The notes: generated by a model from the sequence alone, not told the origin. DNA of 64,000 nucleotides from Rubrivivax sp. (GCA_016790425.1 JAEUPF010000025.1:1-64000); one strand, 5' to 3'; shown: positions 45,759 to 55,060, numbered from the stretch's first letter. Translations and numbers: made by a program.

Positions 45759-46724
45759 ATGCCCGACGAAAACGCCCGCAACGCGCCTGCCACCCCTGAC
45801 GCCCCTGCCACCCCTGACGCCCCTAACGCCGCAACCCACGACCTGGCCCACATCACGCCGCGCGACCAGGCCGAGATCCTGGCCCAGGCGCTGCCGTACA
45901 TCCGCAAATACCACGGCAAGACGCTCGTCATCAAGTACGGCGGCAACGCCATGACCGACGAGGCGCTGAAGCAGGACTTCGCCGAAGACGTGGTGCTGCT
46001 GAAGCTGGTGGGGCTGAACCCCATCGTCGTGCACGGCGGCGGGCCGCAGATCGACGAGGCGCTGTCGCGCCTGGGCAAGAAGGGCACCTTCATCCAGGGC
46101 ATGCGCGTCACCGACGCCGAGACGATGGGCGTCGTCGAATGGGTGCTCGCCGGCGAGGTGCAGCAGGAGATCGTCGGCCTCATCAACGCTGCCGGCGGCA
46201 AGGCGGTGGGCCTGACCGGCCGCGACGGCGGTCTGATCCGCGCCCACAAGCTGCGCATGCCCGACCGCGACGACCCGAGCAAGGAGCACGACATCGGCCA
46301 CGTCGGCGAGATCAGCACCATCGACCCCTCGGTGGTGAAGGCGCTGCAGGACGACCAGTTCATCCCCGTCATCAGCCCGATCGGCTTCGGCGAGGTGAAC
46401 GAGAGCTACAACATCAACGCCGACCTCGTGGCGGCCAAGCTGGCCACCGTGCTCAACGCCGAGAAGCTGCTGCTGCTGACCAACACGCCGGGCGTCCTGG
46501 ACAAGACGGGCAAGCTGCTGACCAACCTCTCGGCGCGCGAGATCGACGCGCTGTTCGCCGACGGCACCATCAGCGGCGGCATGCTGCCCAAGATCAGCGG
46601 TGCGCTCGACGCGGCCAAGAGCGGCGTCAACGCCGTGCACATCATCGACGGCCGCGTGCCGCACGTGCTGCTGCTGGAAGTGCTGACCGACAAGCCCTAC
46701 GGCACCAAGATCCGGTCGCATTGA
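45759..46724 (+). CDS. argB: Acetylglutamate kinase
   Basis: A 321-residue amino-acid kinase for the second step of arginine synthesis. Motifs: [10 protein letters not shown] (about 54-63), [18 protein letters not shown], then [24 protein letters not shown] and the end [20 protein letters not shown]. Ordinary ArgB is about 295 residues; the extra N-terminus (about 1-25) is an Ala/Pro/Thr repeat. ATG 45759 is preferred to 45711. A 5'-nucleotidase gene follows 7 bp after the stop, suggesting an operon with no clear metabolic link. Confidence 0.95.
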   Translation: MPDENARNAPATPDAPATPDAPNAATHDLAHITPRDQAEILAQALPYIRKYHGKTLVIKYGGNAMTDEALKQDFAEDVVLLKLVGLNPIVVHGGGPQIDEALSRLGKKGTFIQGMRVTDAETMGVVEWVLAGEVQQEIVGLINAAGGKAVGLTGRDGGLIRAHKLRMPDRDDPSKEHDIGHVGEISTIDPSVVKALQDDQFIPVISPIGFGEVNESYNINADLVAAKLATVLNAEKLLLLTNTPGVLDKTGKLLTNLSAREIDALFADGTISGGMLPKISGALDAAKSGVNAVHIIDGRVPHVLLLEVLTDKPYGTKIRSH

Positions 46725-46731
46725 AGTTCCC

Positions 46732-47469
46732 GTGCGGCAACGGCTCTGGCTGTTCGACCTCGACGACACGCTGCACGACGCGCGGACGGCGTCGATGCCG
46801 CACCTGCACGCGAGCTTCGGGCAGTACATCCAGCAGCACCTGCAGCTGACCGAGGCGCAGTCCGATGCGCTGCGCCGGCGCTACTGGCTGCGCTACGGCG
46901 CCACGCTGCTGGGGCTGGTGCGCCACCATGGCGTCGAGCCGGCACATTTCCTGCACCACACGCACCTGCTTCCGGGCCTGGAGCAGCGCGTGCGCGGGCA
47001 CCGTGCCGACCTGGCAGCGCTGGCGCGGCTGCCCGGGCGCAAGGTCATCCTCACCAACGCCCCGGCCGCCTATGCGGCGCGCGTGCTCGGCGTGCTCGGC
47101 ATCGGCCACCTGTTCGAGCGCGTGCTGTCGATCGAGGACATGCACATGTTCGGGCAGCTTCGGCCCAAGCCCGACGCGCGCATGCTGCGCTGGGTGGCGG
47201 CGCGCCTGGGCGTGGCGCCCGCGCAGTGCGTGCTGGTGGAAGACACGCTCGCACACCAGAAGTCGGCCCGCCGCATCGGCATGGGCACGGTGTGGATGCA
47301 GCGCTGGCTGCGCCCGGCGCCTGCGGCGGCGCAGCCCCAGCCGCCCCTGCCCACGACCGGGCCGCGGCCGGCGACCGCGCTGCGCAGGCCCGCCCGGCGC
47401 GTGCTGGCGGGCAAGCCGGCCTACGTCGACCGCCGCGTCCGCCGGCTGGGACAACTGTTGCGCCGCTGA
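46732..47469 (+). CDS. Pyrimidine 5'-nucleotidase, HAD family
   Basis: A 245-residue HAD phosphatase of the Sdt1/pyrimidine 5'-nucleotidase type. Motif I is LWLFDLDDTLHDA (nucleophile Asp about residue 9), motif II is VILTNAP, and motifs III/IV are RPKPDARML and VLVEDTLAHQKSARRIG. It probably dephosphorylates UMP/CMP or related nucleotides. The last 45 residues (about 195-240) are a Pro/Arg-rich basic tail. The start is GTG, 7 bases after argB, and no other start fits. Confidence 0.87.
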   Translation: MRQRLWLFDLDDTLHDARTASMPHLHASFGQYIQQHLQLTEAQSDALRRRYWLRYGATLLGLVRHHGVEPAHFLHHTHLLPGLEQRVRGHRADLAALARLPGRKVILTNAPAAYAARVLGVLGIGHLFERVLSIEDMHMFGQLRPKPDARMLRWVAARLGVAPAQCVLVEDTLAHQKSARRIGMGTVWMQRWLRPAPAAAQPQPPLPTTGPRPATALRRPARRVLAGKPAYVDRRVRRLGQLLRR

Positions 47470-47635
47470 CGCACGCGATGTTTGTCAGTGTTTACCTGCC
47501 CCCACCTTGCCGCTGAGCGCGAAGACGCCTGTGCCAGAATCTTCGCGCCCCCCTAGTTCGTTGCGTTCTTCGCCTTCGTTGCTTCCTTTGCTTCGTTGCG
47601 TCCGCCTCTTCCGCACGCCCGCGCTTCCTTCGCCG

Positions 47636-48340
47636 ATGTCTGCCCTGCCCAAGCCCGCGCTGCCGCAAGAAGAAGACGGGGCCGCCACCATCGTGCCGCA
47701 GGCGAACATCGGCGGCGACGGCGATGAACCTGCCGATGGCGCGGCCGCCGCGCCCCGCCGCAAGCGACCGAAACCCGGCGAGCGCCGGCTGCAGATCCTG
47801 CAGACGCTGGCGGCGATGCTCGAGCAGCCCGGCGCCGAGCGCATCACCACCGCGGCGCTGGCGGCGCGGCTGGACGTCAGCGAAGCGGCGCTGTACCGGC
47901 ATTTCGCCAGCAAGGCGCAGATGTTCGAGGGGCTGATCGAGTTCATCGAGTCCAGCGTCTTCACGCTCGTCAACCAGCTCGTCGAGCGCGAGCCGGCGCC
48001 GGCGGCGCAGGCGCGCAAGATCAGCACCGTCATCCTGCAGTTCGGCGAGAAGAACCCGGGCATGACCCGCGTGATGGTCGGCGACGCGCTCGTCTTCGAG
48101 CACGAGCGGCTGAACGCGCGCATGAACCAGTTCTTCGACCGCGTCGAGTCGCAGCTGCGCGGCAGCCTGCGCGCCGCCGCCGAGGCCGCCGGCTCGAGCA
48201 CGCCGACGGTGGACGCGCAGGCCATCGCCTCGGCGCTGACCTCGCTGATCGTCGGGCGGCTGCAGCGCTACGCGCGCAGCGGCTTCAAGCGGCTGCCCAC
48301 CGAACACCTGGAGCCGGCGCTGGCGCGACTCGCGCCTTGA
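47636..48340 (+). CDS. slmA: Nucleoid occlusion factor SlmA (TetR family)
   Basis: A 234-residue TetR-fold protein that binds chromosomal sites and blocks FtsZ assembly over the nucleoid. The helix-turn-helix is ITTAALAARLDVSEAALYRHF (about residues 76-96), followed by SKAQMFEGLIEFIESSVFTL and the SlmA-specific C-terminal half with GEKNPGMTRVMVGDALVFEH. The first 45 residues are acidic and Pro/Ala-rich, then a basic RRKRPKPGERR. The 165-bp leader upstream is T-rich (repeated cttcgttgc), unlike the rest of the window. Confidence 0.93.
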   Translation: MSALPKPALPQEEDGAATIVPQANIGGDGDEPADGAAAAPRRKRPKPGERRLQILQTLAAMLEQPGAERITTAALAARLDVSEAALYRHFASKAQMFEGLIEFIESSVFTLVNQLVEREPAPAAQARKISTVILQFGEKNPGMTRVMVGDALVFEHERLNARMNQFFDRVESQLRGSLRAAAEAAGSSTPTVDAQAIASALTSLIVGRLQRYARSGFKRLPTEHLEPALARLAP

Positions 48341-48488
48341 TCGAGAAGGTGCGCGCGAACCGGCTGCGCGGCCCGATCCGAGGCCTGCGCTTCTCGCCGT
48401 ACGGCGGTGCGGCAGTGCGGCTGCGATGCGCGGCCTGACCGCGGGCCGCTCGCGACGGTTCTCGCACACCTTCTCGAACGCCTGACCC

Positions 48489-49172
48489 ATGGCTCAAGTC
48501 GAGATCGCCGGCGCCACGCTGCGCCTGCTGCCCGAGCGCGCCGCCTGGTTCGAGGCCGCCGGCACGCTGCTGCTGGCCGATGTGCACCTGGGCAAGGCGC
48601 AGTCGTTCCGGCGCCTGGGCGTGCCGGTACCCGAAGCCACCACCGCGGGCACCCTGGCGCGGCTGACACGGGCGATCGAGCTCACCGGTGCCCGGCATGT
48701 CGTCGTGCTCGGCGACCTGCTGCATGCGGCGATCGCCACGCCCAAGGCCAGCGGCGCGGCGACGCTCGCCGCCGTGGCCGAATGGCGCCGCGCGCACGGC
48801 GGCGTGCATCTGACGCTGGTGCGCGGCAACCACGACGCCAAGGCCGGCCTGCCGCCGCCGGCGTGGGACGTGCAGGTCGTCGACGAGCCCTGGCCGCTCG
48901 GGCCCTTCGCCTTGCGTCATCACCCGCTGGCCGACGACAGCGGCCGCTACGTGCTGGCCGGTCACCTGCACCCGGCCGTGGTGCTGGCCGGCCGCGGCCC
49001 GGGCAGTGTGCGCGTGCCCTGCTTCCACTTCGGCGCCGCCCTCGGCGTGCTGCCTGCCTTCGGCGAGTTCACCGGCAGCGCCGGCGTGCGCGCCGCAACC
49101 GGCGACCGCCTCTTCGCCATCGCCGGCGACGCCGTGCGCGAAGTCGGCGCCCTACACTGCCCTGCGACATGA
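48489..49172 (+). CDS. pdeM: PdeM-like metallophosphoesterase
   Basis: A 227-residue calcineurin-like phosphoesterase. Metal motifs: LLLADVHLGKAQSFRR (Asp-x-His), VVLGDLLHA, VRGNHDAK, and the terminal LRHHPL and AGHLHP histidines. It matches the family annotated as ligase-associated DNA-damage endonuclease PdeM, which normally sits with an ATP-dependent ligase, helicase and exonuclease. None of those is here; instead it overlaps a DUF815 ATPase gene (ATGA). The nuclease role is therefore less certain than the fold. Confidence 0.85.
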   Translation: MAQVEIAGATLRLLPERAAWFEAAGTLLLADVHLGKAQSFRRLGVPVPEATTAGTLARLTRAIELTGARHVVVLGDLLHAAIATPKASGAATLAAVAEWRRAHGGVHLTLVRGNHDAKAGLPPPAWDVQVVDEPWPLGPFALRHHPLADDSGRYVLAGHLHPAVVLAGRGPGSVRVPCFHFGAALGVLPAFGEFTGSAGVRAATGDRLFAIAGDAVREVGALHCPAT

Positions 49173-50140
49173 CTGCCACACCACCGCGCCGCGCGCCGGC
49201 GGCTGAACCCGCCACCCCCACCCACGCCGCGGCAGCCACCGCTTCCGCCGGCGGCAATGGCGAAGCCCTGGTGCAAGCCGTGCACGGCCTCATCGCCCGC
49301 GCCGATGCCTTGCTGGCGCGCCTGTCGCCGCTGTTGCCGCCCCAGGCGGCCGAACCCGACTGGCGCAACGCCGTCGCCTTCCGCCTGCGCCGCCGCGGCA
49401 GCCACTCGCGCGTGCTCGAAGCGGTGCGGCACCGTTCGCCGATCCGCCTCGCGGACCTGAAGGAGATCGACGGCCAGAAGGAGCGGCTCGTTCGCAACAC
49501 CGAGCAGTTCGTCGCCGGGCGCGGCGCCAACAACGTGCTGCTGTCGGGCGCCCGCGGCACCGGCAAGAGCTCGCTCATCAAGGCGTGCCTGAACGAGTTC
49601 GCGCCGCGCGGCCTGCGCGTCGTCGAGGTCGACAAGGCCGATCTCGTCGACCTGCCCGACCTCGTCGACCTCGTGGCCGCGCGCCCCGAGCGCTTCATCG
49701 TCTACTGCGACGACCTGAGCTTCGACGAAGGCGAGCCCGGCTACAAGGCGCTCAAGAGCGTGCTCGACGGCAGCGTTGCACAGGCCAGCGACAACGTGCT
49801 GATCTACGCCACCAGCAACCGCCGCCACCTGCTGCCCGAGTACATGGACGAGAACCTCACCTACAAGCACCACCCCGACGGCGAGGTGCACCCCGGCGAG
49901 GTGGTCGAGGAGAAGATCTCGCTGTCCGAGCGTTTCGGGCTGTGGATCAGCTTCTACCCGTTCACGCAGGACGAGTACCTGACGATCGTCGCGCAGTGGC
50001 TGCGCGCCTTCGGCGTGGCCGAGGGCGAGATCGGCGCGGCGCAGAAGGAGTCGCTGGTGTGGGCGCTGGAGCGCGGTTCGCGCTCGGGCCGCGTGGCGCA
50101 GCAGTTCGCGCGCGACTACGCCGCCCGCCATGGCCGCTGA
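49169..50140 (+). CDS. DUF815-family P-loop ATPase
   Basis: A 323-residue AAA-like ATPase. Walker A is LSGARGTGKSSLIKACLNEF (about residues 131-150), Walker B is FIVYCDDLSFDE, and sensor 1 is VLIYATSNRRHLLPEYMDEN. The family is widespread and single-copy in Proteobacteria, but its function is unknown. The N-terminal 30 residues are Pro/Ala/Thr-rich. ATG 49169 overlaps the pdeM stop, and its own end overlaps the MutT gene by 11 bases, so the three genes are tightly coupled. Confidence 0.88.
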   Translation: MTATPPRRAPAAEPATPTHAAAATASAGGNGEALVQAVHGLIARADALLARLSPLLPPQAAEPDWRNAVAFRLRRRGSHSRVLEAVRHRSPIRLADLKEIDGQKERLVRNTEQFVAGRGANNVLLSGARGTGKSSLIKACLNEFAPRGLRVVEVDKADLVDLPDLVDLVAARPERFIVYCDDLSFDEGEPGYKALKSVLDGSVAQASDNVLIYATSNRRHLLPEYMDENLTYKHHPDGEVHPGEVVEEKISLSERFGLWISFYPFTQDEYLTIVAQWLRAFGVAEGEIGAAQKESLVWALERGSRSGRVAQQFARDYAARHGR

Positions 50141-50645
50141 AGGCGCGACGGTCGTCGACGCCGGGCAGCAGCGGCCGGCCAGCGCGCGCGCGCCGGTGGA
50201 CGTGGCCGTCGGCGTGCTGCTCGAAGGCCGCGGCCGCGACGCGCGCTTCCTGCTCACCTCGCGCCCGGGCGGCAAGGTCTACGCCGGCTACTGGGAATTC
50301 CCCGGCGGCAAGGTCGAGCCGGGCGAGACGGTCGAGCAGGCGCTCGCCCGCGAGCTGCACGAGGAGCTCGGCATCACGGTGGACGCCACCGCGTGCGAGC
50401 GCTGGCACGTCGAGGTGTTCGACTACCCGCATGCGCTCGTTCGCCTGCACTTCTGCAAGGTCTTCGCCTGGGCGGGCGAGTTCGCGATGCGCGAAGGCCA
50501 GCAGATGGCCTGGCAGGCACTGCCGGTGCAGGTGGCGCCGCTCTTGCCAGGCACGCTGCCGGTGCTGGCCTGGTTCGCCGCCGAGCGCGGGTTCGCCGGC
50601 CTGACGCACGGCCCCACGCCCGGCAGCGGCGAAGCGAGCCCGTAA
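50130..50645 (+). CDS. MutT-like NUDIX hydrolase (8-oxo-dGTPase)
   Basis: A 171-residue NUDIX protein. The NUDIX box is GGKVEPGETVEQALARELHE followed by ELGI (about residues 54-77), in the MutT-type context YAGYWEFPGG. The C-terminal half resembles MutT of Burkholderiales, which removes oxidised dGTP from the nucleotide pool. It overlaps the DUF815 gene by 11 bases. With PdeM upstream it forms a possible DNA-integrity set, but this is inference. It ends 9 bp before hisI. Confidence 0.9.
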   Translation: MAAEGATVVDAGQQRPASARAPVDVAVGVLLEGRGRDARFLLTSRPGGKVYAGYWEFPGGKVEPGETVEQALARELHEELGITVDATACERWHVEVFDYPHALVRLHFCKVFAWAGEFAMREGQQMAWQALPVQVAPLLPGTLPVLAWFAAERGFAGLTHGPTPGSGEASP

Positions 50646-50654
50646 ACTGGCCGC

Positions 50655-51191
50655 ATGGCCCCACCCGCCACTCGCGCTGCCACTGGCGCTACCACTGGAG
50701 CCGCCACTCGCGCTGCCACCGGCACGGACCCCGTCGCCGCGCCGGCCGGCGCTGCCGGCGCTGCCGAAGCGCCGTGGCTCGACGCCGTACGCTGGAACGC
50801 CGAGGGCCTGGTGCCGGCGATCGCGCAGGAGCAAGGCAGCCGCGACGTGCTGATGGTCGCGTGGATGAACCGCGAGGCGCTCGCCGCCACCGTGGCGCGC
50901 GGCGAGGCGGTGTACTGGAGCCGCTCGCGCCAGCGGCTGTGGCACAAGGGCGAGGAATCGGGCCACGTGCAGAAGGTGCACGAGATCCGGCTCGACTGCG
51001 ACGAAGACGTGCTGCTGCTCACCGTGACGCAGCTCGGGCACGCGGCCAGCGAGCCATCGATCGCCTGCCACACCGGGCGCCACAGCTGCTTCTTCCAGCG
51101 CCTGGAAGGCGGCGCGCAAGGCCGGCAATGGCGGCCGGCGGAGCCGGTGCTGAAGGATCCGGCGCGCATCTACGGCGCGAAGAAGGGCTGA
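50655..51191 (+). CDS. hisI: Phosphoribosyl-AMP cyclohydrolase
   Basis: A 178-residue zinc enzyme for histidine synthesis step three. Core motifs: [50 protein letters not shown] and the Cys pair [13 protein letters not shown]. The first 37 residues are an unusual Ala/Thr/Gly repeat encoded by five 12-nt units; normal HisI starts near WLDAVRWN. The start could therefore also lie downstream, but no ATG is available before the core. hisE follows 7 bp later. Confidence 0.94.
   Translation: MAPPATRAATGATTGAATRAATGTDPVAAPAGAAGAAEAPWLDAVRWNAEGLVPAIAQEQGSRDVLMVAWMNREALAATVARGEAVYWSRSRQRLWHKGEESGHVQKVHEIRLDCDEDVLLLTVTQLGHAASEPSIACHTGRHSCFFQRLEGGAQGRQWRPAEPVLKDPARIYGAKKG
50667..50726. repeat. 12-nt tandem repeat in the hisI 5' coding end
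   Basis: Five 12-nt units: gccactcgcgct, gccactggcgct, accactggagcc, gccactcgcgct, gccaccggcacg. They encode (Ala/Thr)-Thr-(Arg/Gly)-Ala blocks in the N-terminal extension of HisI. The frame is preserved by the unit length. Confidence 0.85.
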
Positions 51192-51198
51192 GCCGGCG

Positions 51199-51708
51199 AT
51201 GAAGGCCGCCGTTCCCGCCACTCCCGCGGTTCCCGCCGTTCCCGCCGTTCCCGCCGTTCCCGCTGCGCCTGCCGCAGCGCCTGCGGCGCCCGTCGCCGGC
51301 ACCGCGCCGGCCAGCGGCGGCGACGACACGCTGGCGCGCCTGGCCGCCGTCATCGAATCGCGCCGGCCCGCCGCCGGAGGCGACCCCGAGAAGAGCTATG
51401 TCGCGCGCCTGTTCACCAAGGGCACCGACGCCATCCTGAAGAAGGTCGGCGAGGAGGCCACCGAGGTCGTCATGGCCGCCAAGGACGGCGACCGCGCGCG
51501 CCTGGTGGCCGAGGTGGCCGATCTGTGGTTCCACTCGATGGTGGCGCTGGCGCACTTCGAAGCGCGTCCGGCCGACGTGTTGGCCGAGCTGGCGCGGCGC
51601 GAAGGCCTGTCGGGGCTGGACGAAAAGGCGCAGCGCCGGGCGCGCGAACGCGAAGGCGACGCCGTGGCGCAGCCCGCCGGCGCTGCACGAGGAGCGAGCA
51701 AGCCATGA
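51199..51708 (+). CDS. hisE: Phosphoribosyl-ATP pyrophosphatase
   Basis: A 169-residue MazG-like enzyme catalysing histidine synthesis step two. Core: [36 protein letters not shown], the Mg-binding [15 protein letters not shown] and [15 protein letters not shown]. Normal HisE is about 105-120 residues; here an N-terminal Val-Pro-Ala repeat tail (about 4-35) and a C-terminal Ala-rich tail are added. The stop overlaps the DUF4870 gene (ATGA). Confidence 0.95.
   Translation: MKAAVPATPAVPAVPAVPAVPAAPAAAPAAPVAGTAPASGGDDTLARLAAVIESRRPAAGGDPEKSYVARLFTKGTDAILKKVGEEATEVVMAAKDGDRARLVAEVADLWFHSMVALAHFEARPADVLAELARREGLSGLDEKAQRRAREREGDAVAQPAGAARGASKP
51212..51265. repeat. 9-nt tandem repeat in the hisE 5' coding end
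   Basis: Six 9-nt units, four of them gttcccgcc (one ending in t), with one actcccgcg variant, encode Val/Thr-Pro-Ala repeats in the HisE N-terminal tail, which the enzyme family does not normally have. Confidence 0.85.
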
Positions 51709-52121
51709 GCACCCCCTGGCCGAGTCCGGTGCCGGGCACCACCGTGCGCCCCACCGCCGCCCCCGGCGCCGCAGCCGCCGCCGAAGCCGAAGCGCAGCTG
51801 CGCCCGCTGATGCACGTGATGTACGCGCTGCACACGCTGTCGTGGATCTCGGCGGGGCTGCTTTCGGTGGTGGCGATGGTGCTCAACGTGCTCAAGCGCA
51901 GCAGCGCCCCGAACGCGTTCTACGCCAGCCATTTCCGCTGGCAGGCGCGCAGCTTCTGGTTCACGCTCCTGTGGCTGGCGGTCAGTGCGCCGCTGTGGGT
52001 GCTGCTCGTCTTCCCCGGCTACGCGGCCTGGTTCCTCATCGGCCTGTGGTACCTGTACCGCTTCCTGCGCGGCTGGTGGGCATTCGCCGAGAACCGGCCG
52101 ATGCCGATGCCGCCGCACTGA
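51705..52121 (+). CDS. DUF4870-like small membrane protein
   Basis: A 138-residue protein with three predicted transmembrane segments: about 37-63 ([20 protein letters not shown]), 82-105 and 107-123 ([18 protein letters not shown]). It matches the small membrane protein consistently encoded between hisE and the HIT/tat genes in Burkholderiales. Its function is unknown. ATG 51705 overlaps the hisE stop, so it belongs to the his transcript. Confidence 0.82.
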   Translation: MSTPWPSPVPGTTVRPTAAPGAAAAAEAEAQLRPLMHVMYALHTLSWISAGLLSVVAMVLNVLKRSSAPNAFYASHFRWQARSFWFTLLWLAVSAPLWVLLVFPGYAAWFLIGLWYLYRFLRGWWAFAENRPMPMPPH

Positions 52122-52134
52122 CGCCGCCACGAGC

Positions 52135-52195
52135 GCCACTGCACCGCCACTGCACCGCCACTGCACCGCCACTGCACCGCCACCGCACCGCCACC
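52135..52195. repeat. 11-bp tandem repeat between the DUF4870 and HIT genes
   Basis: Four exact gccactgcacc units (52135-52178), one gccaccgcacc (52179-52189) and a partial unit to 52195. It is non-coding, and the period is not a multiple of 3, in contrast to the repeats found inside genes. It lies in the leader of the HIT gene. Confidence 0.85.
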
Positions 52196-52238
52196 TCCAC
52201 GCCACAGCGACCGCCAGCCACCGCGAGACGAAAGCGCC

Positions 52239-52589
52239 ATGACGACCCCCGACCCGGACTGCATCTTCTGCAAGATCGTCGCCGGCCAGATCCCTTCGAA
52301 GAAGGTGCACGAGGACGACGACGTGCTCGTCTTCCACGACATCCACCCGTGGGCGCCGGTGCACGTGCTCGTCATCCCCAAGCAGCACATCGCCACGCTG
52401 GCCGACACCGGCTCCGAGCACGACGCGCTGCTCGGCAAGATGCTTTCGCTGGCGCCGCGGCTGATGAAGCAACTGGGTGTGAGCAACGGTTTCCGCACCG
52501 TCGTCAACACCGGCCCCGACGGCGGCCAGGAGGTCTATCACCTGCACATGCACGTCTTCGGGGGCCCGCGGCCGTGGGCGCGCGGCTGA
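52239..52589 (+). CDS. Histidine triad (HIT/Hint) nucleotide-binding protein
   Basis: A 116-residue Hint-type nucleoside phosphoramidase. It begins [20 protein letters not shown] and has the catalytic triad HLHMHVFGG near residue 100; its length is normal for the family. Hint proteins hydrolyse adenosine phosphoramidates; the cellular role in bacteria is unclear. It stands between the his genes and tatABC, as is common in the order. ATG start after an 11-bp repeat region. Confidence 0.94.
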   Translation: MTTPDPDCIFCKIVAGQIPSKKVHEDDDVLVFHDIHPWAPVHVLVIPKQHIATLADTGSEHDALLGKMLSLAPRLMKQLGVSNGFRTVVNTGPDGGQEVYHLHMHVFGGPRPWARG

Positions 52590-52758
52590 GCCTGAACCGG
52601 GCCGCCAAGGCCGAGTCACAGGTGTAAGGAATGGCGCTGGAATGGCGCTGCAATGGCGCCCGAGGGCACCGAGAGGCCCGCGCTTTCCCGGTGCCATGGC
52701 GGCGGTCCGACTACGGGTCTCCCCTAGAATCCGCGATCCTTTCCGTGGAGAAACGAAC

Positions 52759-53016
52759 ATGGGTGGCATAAGCATCTGGCACTGGCTGATCGTGCTGTTG
52801 GTCATCGTGCTGATCTTCGGCACCAAGAAGCTGCGCAACATCGGCGAAGACCTCGGCAGCGCCGTCAAGGGCTTCAAGTCGGGCATGAAGGCGGGTTCCG
52901 AAGGCGAAGGCGGCACCGCCGCACCGGGCAGCGGCGAAGCGCCGCCGCAGGTGACGACGCAGGCGCGCAAGGCCGACGGCAACACCGTCGACGTCGAGGC
53001 CAAGACGAAGAGCTGA
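52759..53016 (+). CDS. tatA: Twin-arginine translocase subunit TatA
   Basis: An 85-residue Tat pore-forming subunit: a short periplasmic start MGGISIWHW, one transmembrane helix (about 5-21), the hinge FGTKKL, the amphipathic helix [18 protein letters not shown], and a polar tail. A TAGAAT box (52725-52730) could be a -10 element, and GTGGAG precedes the ATG by 8 bases. It is followed by tatB and tatC on the same strand. Confidence 0.95.
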   Translation: MGGISIWHWLIVLLVIVLIFGTKKLRNIGEDLGSAVKGFKSGMKAGSEGEGGTAAPGSGEAPPQVTTQARKADGNTVDVEAKTKS

Positions 53017-53098
53017 TGCGCTGCCGCGCGCACGCGGCGCGCCGCGGTCCGCCGCGGCAGCGACGCCTGCGTGCCAGCCTCGCCCCGCCCCTTCGCGC

Positions 53099-53614
53099 AT
53101 GATCGACTTCGGCTTCGACAAGCTGGCGCTCATCGGCGCCGTGGCGCTCATCGTCATCGGCCCCGAGAAGCTGCCGCGCGTGGCGCGCACGATGGGCCAC
53201 CTGCTGGGCAAGGCCCAGCGCTACGTGGCCGACGTGAAGGCCGAGGTCAACCGCAGCATCGAGCTCGACGAGCTCAAGAAGATGAAGACCGAGTTCGAGC
53301 AGGCCGCGCGCGACGTGCAAAGCGGCGTGCAGAAGGAGGTCGACTCGGCCCGTTCGGCCTTCGAGACCGACTGGTCGGCCGCCGCCAACTTCGACGCCGG
53401 CGCCGGCGGCGGCAGCGAGGTGCCGCCCGGCCTCGGCAGCAGCGGCGAATCGCTCGCGCCGCCGCCGCAGTACTGCCACCCGAAGAAGAAGTGGCGCCTG
53501 AAGCGCGGCGCCACGCCGCAGTGGTACAAGCAGCGCAACGGCGTACGCACGCATGCGCAGTCGGGCGCCGCACGGGTGGCCCGGCACCGGCCGCGGCCGC
53601 TCGGCCGGGCCTGA
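53099..53614 (+). CDS. tatB: Twin-arginine translocase subunit TatB
   Basis: A 171-residue Tat[21 protein letters not shown] with the conserved [13 protein letters not shown] hinge, then a long amphipathic helix (about 25-75). The C-terminal half is family-specific for Burkholderiales, with [20 protein letters not shown] and a basic tail. TatB recognises folded substrates together with TatC. It is 82 bp after tatA and 3 bp before tatC. Confidence 0.95.
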   Translation: MIDFGFDKLALIGAVALIVIGPEKLPRVARTMGHLLGKAQRYVADVKAEVNRSIELDELKKMKTEFEQAARDVQSGVQKEVDSARSAFETDWSAAANFDAGAGGGSEVPPGLGSSGESLAPPPQYCHPKKKWRLKRGATPQWYKQRNGVRTHAQSGAARVARHRPRPLGRA

Positions 53615-53617
53615 CCG

Positions 53618-54535
53618 ATGAGCGAACCCGACAACAAGACCGCCGGCGCCGGCGGCAGCCCGCGCGACGAGCTCGAAGGCACCGAGGCGCCTTTCGTCTC
53701 GCACCTCATCGAGCTGCGCGATCGCCTGATCCGCGCCTTCATCGCCATCGCCATCGCCTTCGGCGCGCTGTGCCTGTGGCCGGGGCCGGCAGGCCTGTAC
53801 GACTTCCTCGCCGCGCCGCTGGTGGCGCACCTGCCCAAGGGCGCGACGCTGATCGCCACCAACGTCATCTCGCCGGTGCTGGTGCCGCTGAAGATCACGC
53901 TGATGGCGGCGTTGATGGTGGCGCTGCCGTACGTGCTGTACCAGGTGTGGGCGTTCGTCGCGCCGGGCCTGTACTCGCACGAGAAGAAGCTGGTGCTGCC
54001 GCTGGTGATCAGCAGCACCATCCTCTTCATCACCGGCGTGGCGTTCTGCTACTACCTCGTGATCCCGGGGATGAGCCGCTTCATCCAGGCCTTCGCGCCC
54101 ACCGCCATCACCGCGGCGCCCGACATCGAGCAGTACTTCGGCTTCGTGCTGACGCTGTTCCTCGTCTTCGGCATCGCCTTCGAGGTGCCGGTGGCGGTGA
54201 TCGTGCTGGCGCGCATCGGCATCGTCAGCATCGAGCAGCTGAAGAAGTTCCGCGGCTACTTCATCGTCGCCGCCTTCATCATCGCCGCGGTGGTGACGCC
54301 GCCCGACGTGATCTCGCAGCTCGCGCTGGCGATCCCGATGGTCATCCTCTACGAGCTGGGCATCGTCGCGGCGCAGGTGTTCATCCGCACGACGCAGGCG
54401 CCACCGGAAACGCCAGCACCGCAGCCGGCCGCCGCTGCCGCCGCCGAGGGTTCAGGCGCAGGCCGGGGCGGCGCAAGCGGCGCAGGCGGCGCGAGCGGCG
54501 CGGCTGGCGGCAGCCCCGACAAGCCGCCGGCCTGA
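53618..54535 (+). CDS. tatC: Twin-arginine translocase subunit TatC
   Basis: A 305-residue inner-membrane receptor for twin-arginine signal peptides. Conserved parts: PFVSHLIELRDRLIRAFIAI (about 22-41), the periplasmic loop YQVWAFVAPGLYSHEKKLVL, FEVPVAVIVLARIGIVSIEQ and RGYFIVAAFIIAAVVTPPDV. The C-terminus (about 258-305) is an Ala/Gly-rich low-complexity tail with GAGGASGA repeats that normal TatC lacks. Last of tatABC. Confidence 0.96.
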   Translation: MSEPDNKTAGAGGSPRDELEGTEAPFVSHLIELRDRLIRAFIAIAIAFGALCLWPGPAGLYDFLAAPLVAHLPKGATLIATNVISPVLVPLKITLMAALMVALPYVLYQVWAFVAPGLYSHEKKLVLPLVISSTILFITGVAFCYYLVIPGMSRFIQAFAPTAITAAPDIEQYFGFVLTLFLVFGIAFEVPVAVIVLARIGIVSIEQLKKFRGYFIVAAFIIAAVVTPPDVISQLALAIPMVILYELGIVAAQVFIRTTQAPPETPAPQPAAAAAAEGSGAGRGGASGAGGASGAAGGSPDKPPA

Positions 54536-54571
54536 AGCGCCCGCGCAGCTGATGCCCGCACGTTCGCTGCC

Positions 54572-54970
54572 ATGACCGACCTCTCCGCGCCACCGGCCAG
54601 CGAATTCAAGAGCCGCGGCGGCCTGGCGCGCATCTGGCGCGCGCTCGGCTATTCGCGCGCCGGGTTCGCCGCGGCCTTCCGCCACGAAGCCGCGTTCCGC
54701 CAGGAACTGGCGCTCGGCGTGCCGATGGTGCTGGCGGCGTGGTGGCTGGCGCCGACGCCGCTGCAGGCGCTGGCACTGGTGGCCGTGGTGGTGCTGGTGT
54801 GGATCGTCGAGCTCGTGAACTCGGCCATCGAGGCGCTGGCCGACGCCGTGAGCCCCGAGCACCACCCGCTGCTCGGCCGCGCCAAGGACTGCGGCAGCGC
54901 CGCGGTGATGCTGGCGCTGCTGCTGGCCGGCCTCACGTGGGCGGTGGTGCTGGGGGCGCGGTTCCTGTAG
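54572..54970 (+). CDS. dgkA: Diacylglycerol kinase
   Basis: A 132-residue integral membrane kinase that recycles diacylglycerol to phosphatidic acid. Family motifs: AFRHEAAFRQELALG (about 36-50, with the conserved Glu), VELVNSAIEALADAVSPEHH and GRAKDCGSAAVML. Three transmembrane helices, as expected. It lies 36 bp after tatC. Immediately downstream is a 13-bp tandem repeat. Confidence 0.93.
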   Translation: MTDLSAPPASEFKSRGGLARIWRALGYSRAGFAAAFRHEAAFRQELALGVPMVLAAWWLAPTPLQALALVAVVVLVWIVELVNSAIEALADAVSPEHHPLLGRAKDCGSAAVMLALLLAGLTWAVVLGARFL

Positions 54971-54984
54971 CGCCGCAGGCGCTG

Positions 54985-55060
54985 TCACTGCGCCCGGTCA
55001 CTGCGCCCTGTCACTGCGCCCGGTCACTGCGCCCGGTCACTGCGCCTCGGTCACCGCGCC
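54985..55060. repeat. 13-bp tandem repeat after dgkA
   Basis: Units of tcactgcgcccgg or tcactgcgccctg start at 54985, 54998, 55011 and 55024; a 14-bp variant starts at 55037 and a truncated tcaccgcgcc at 55051. A second short set (cttcattcacgccg type) follows at 55081-55110 and runs into the stop of the convergent hydrolase gene. The block separates the two convergent genes and is non-coding. Confidence 0.85.

Noticed and set aside
52135..52195. Possible CRISPR-like array (regular 11-bp repeats)
   Set aside because: Repeats are directly adjacent with no spacers, far too short, and no cas genes are present.
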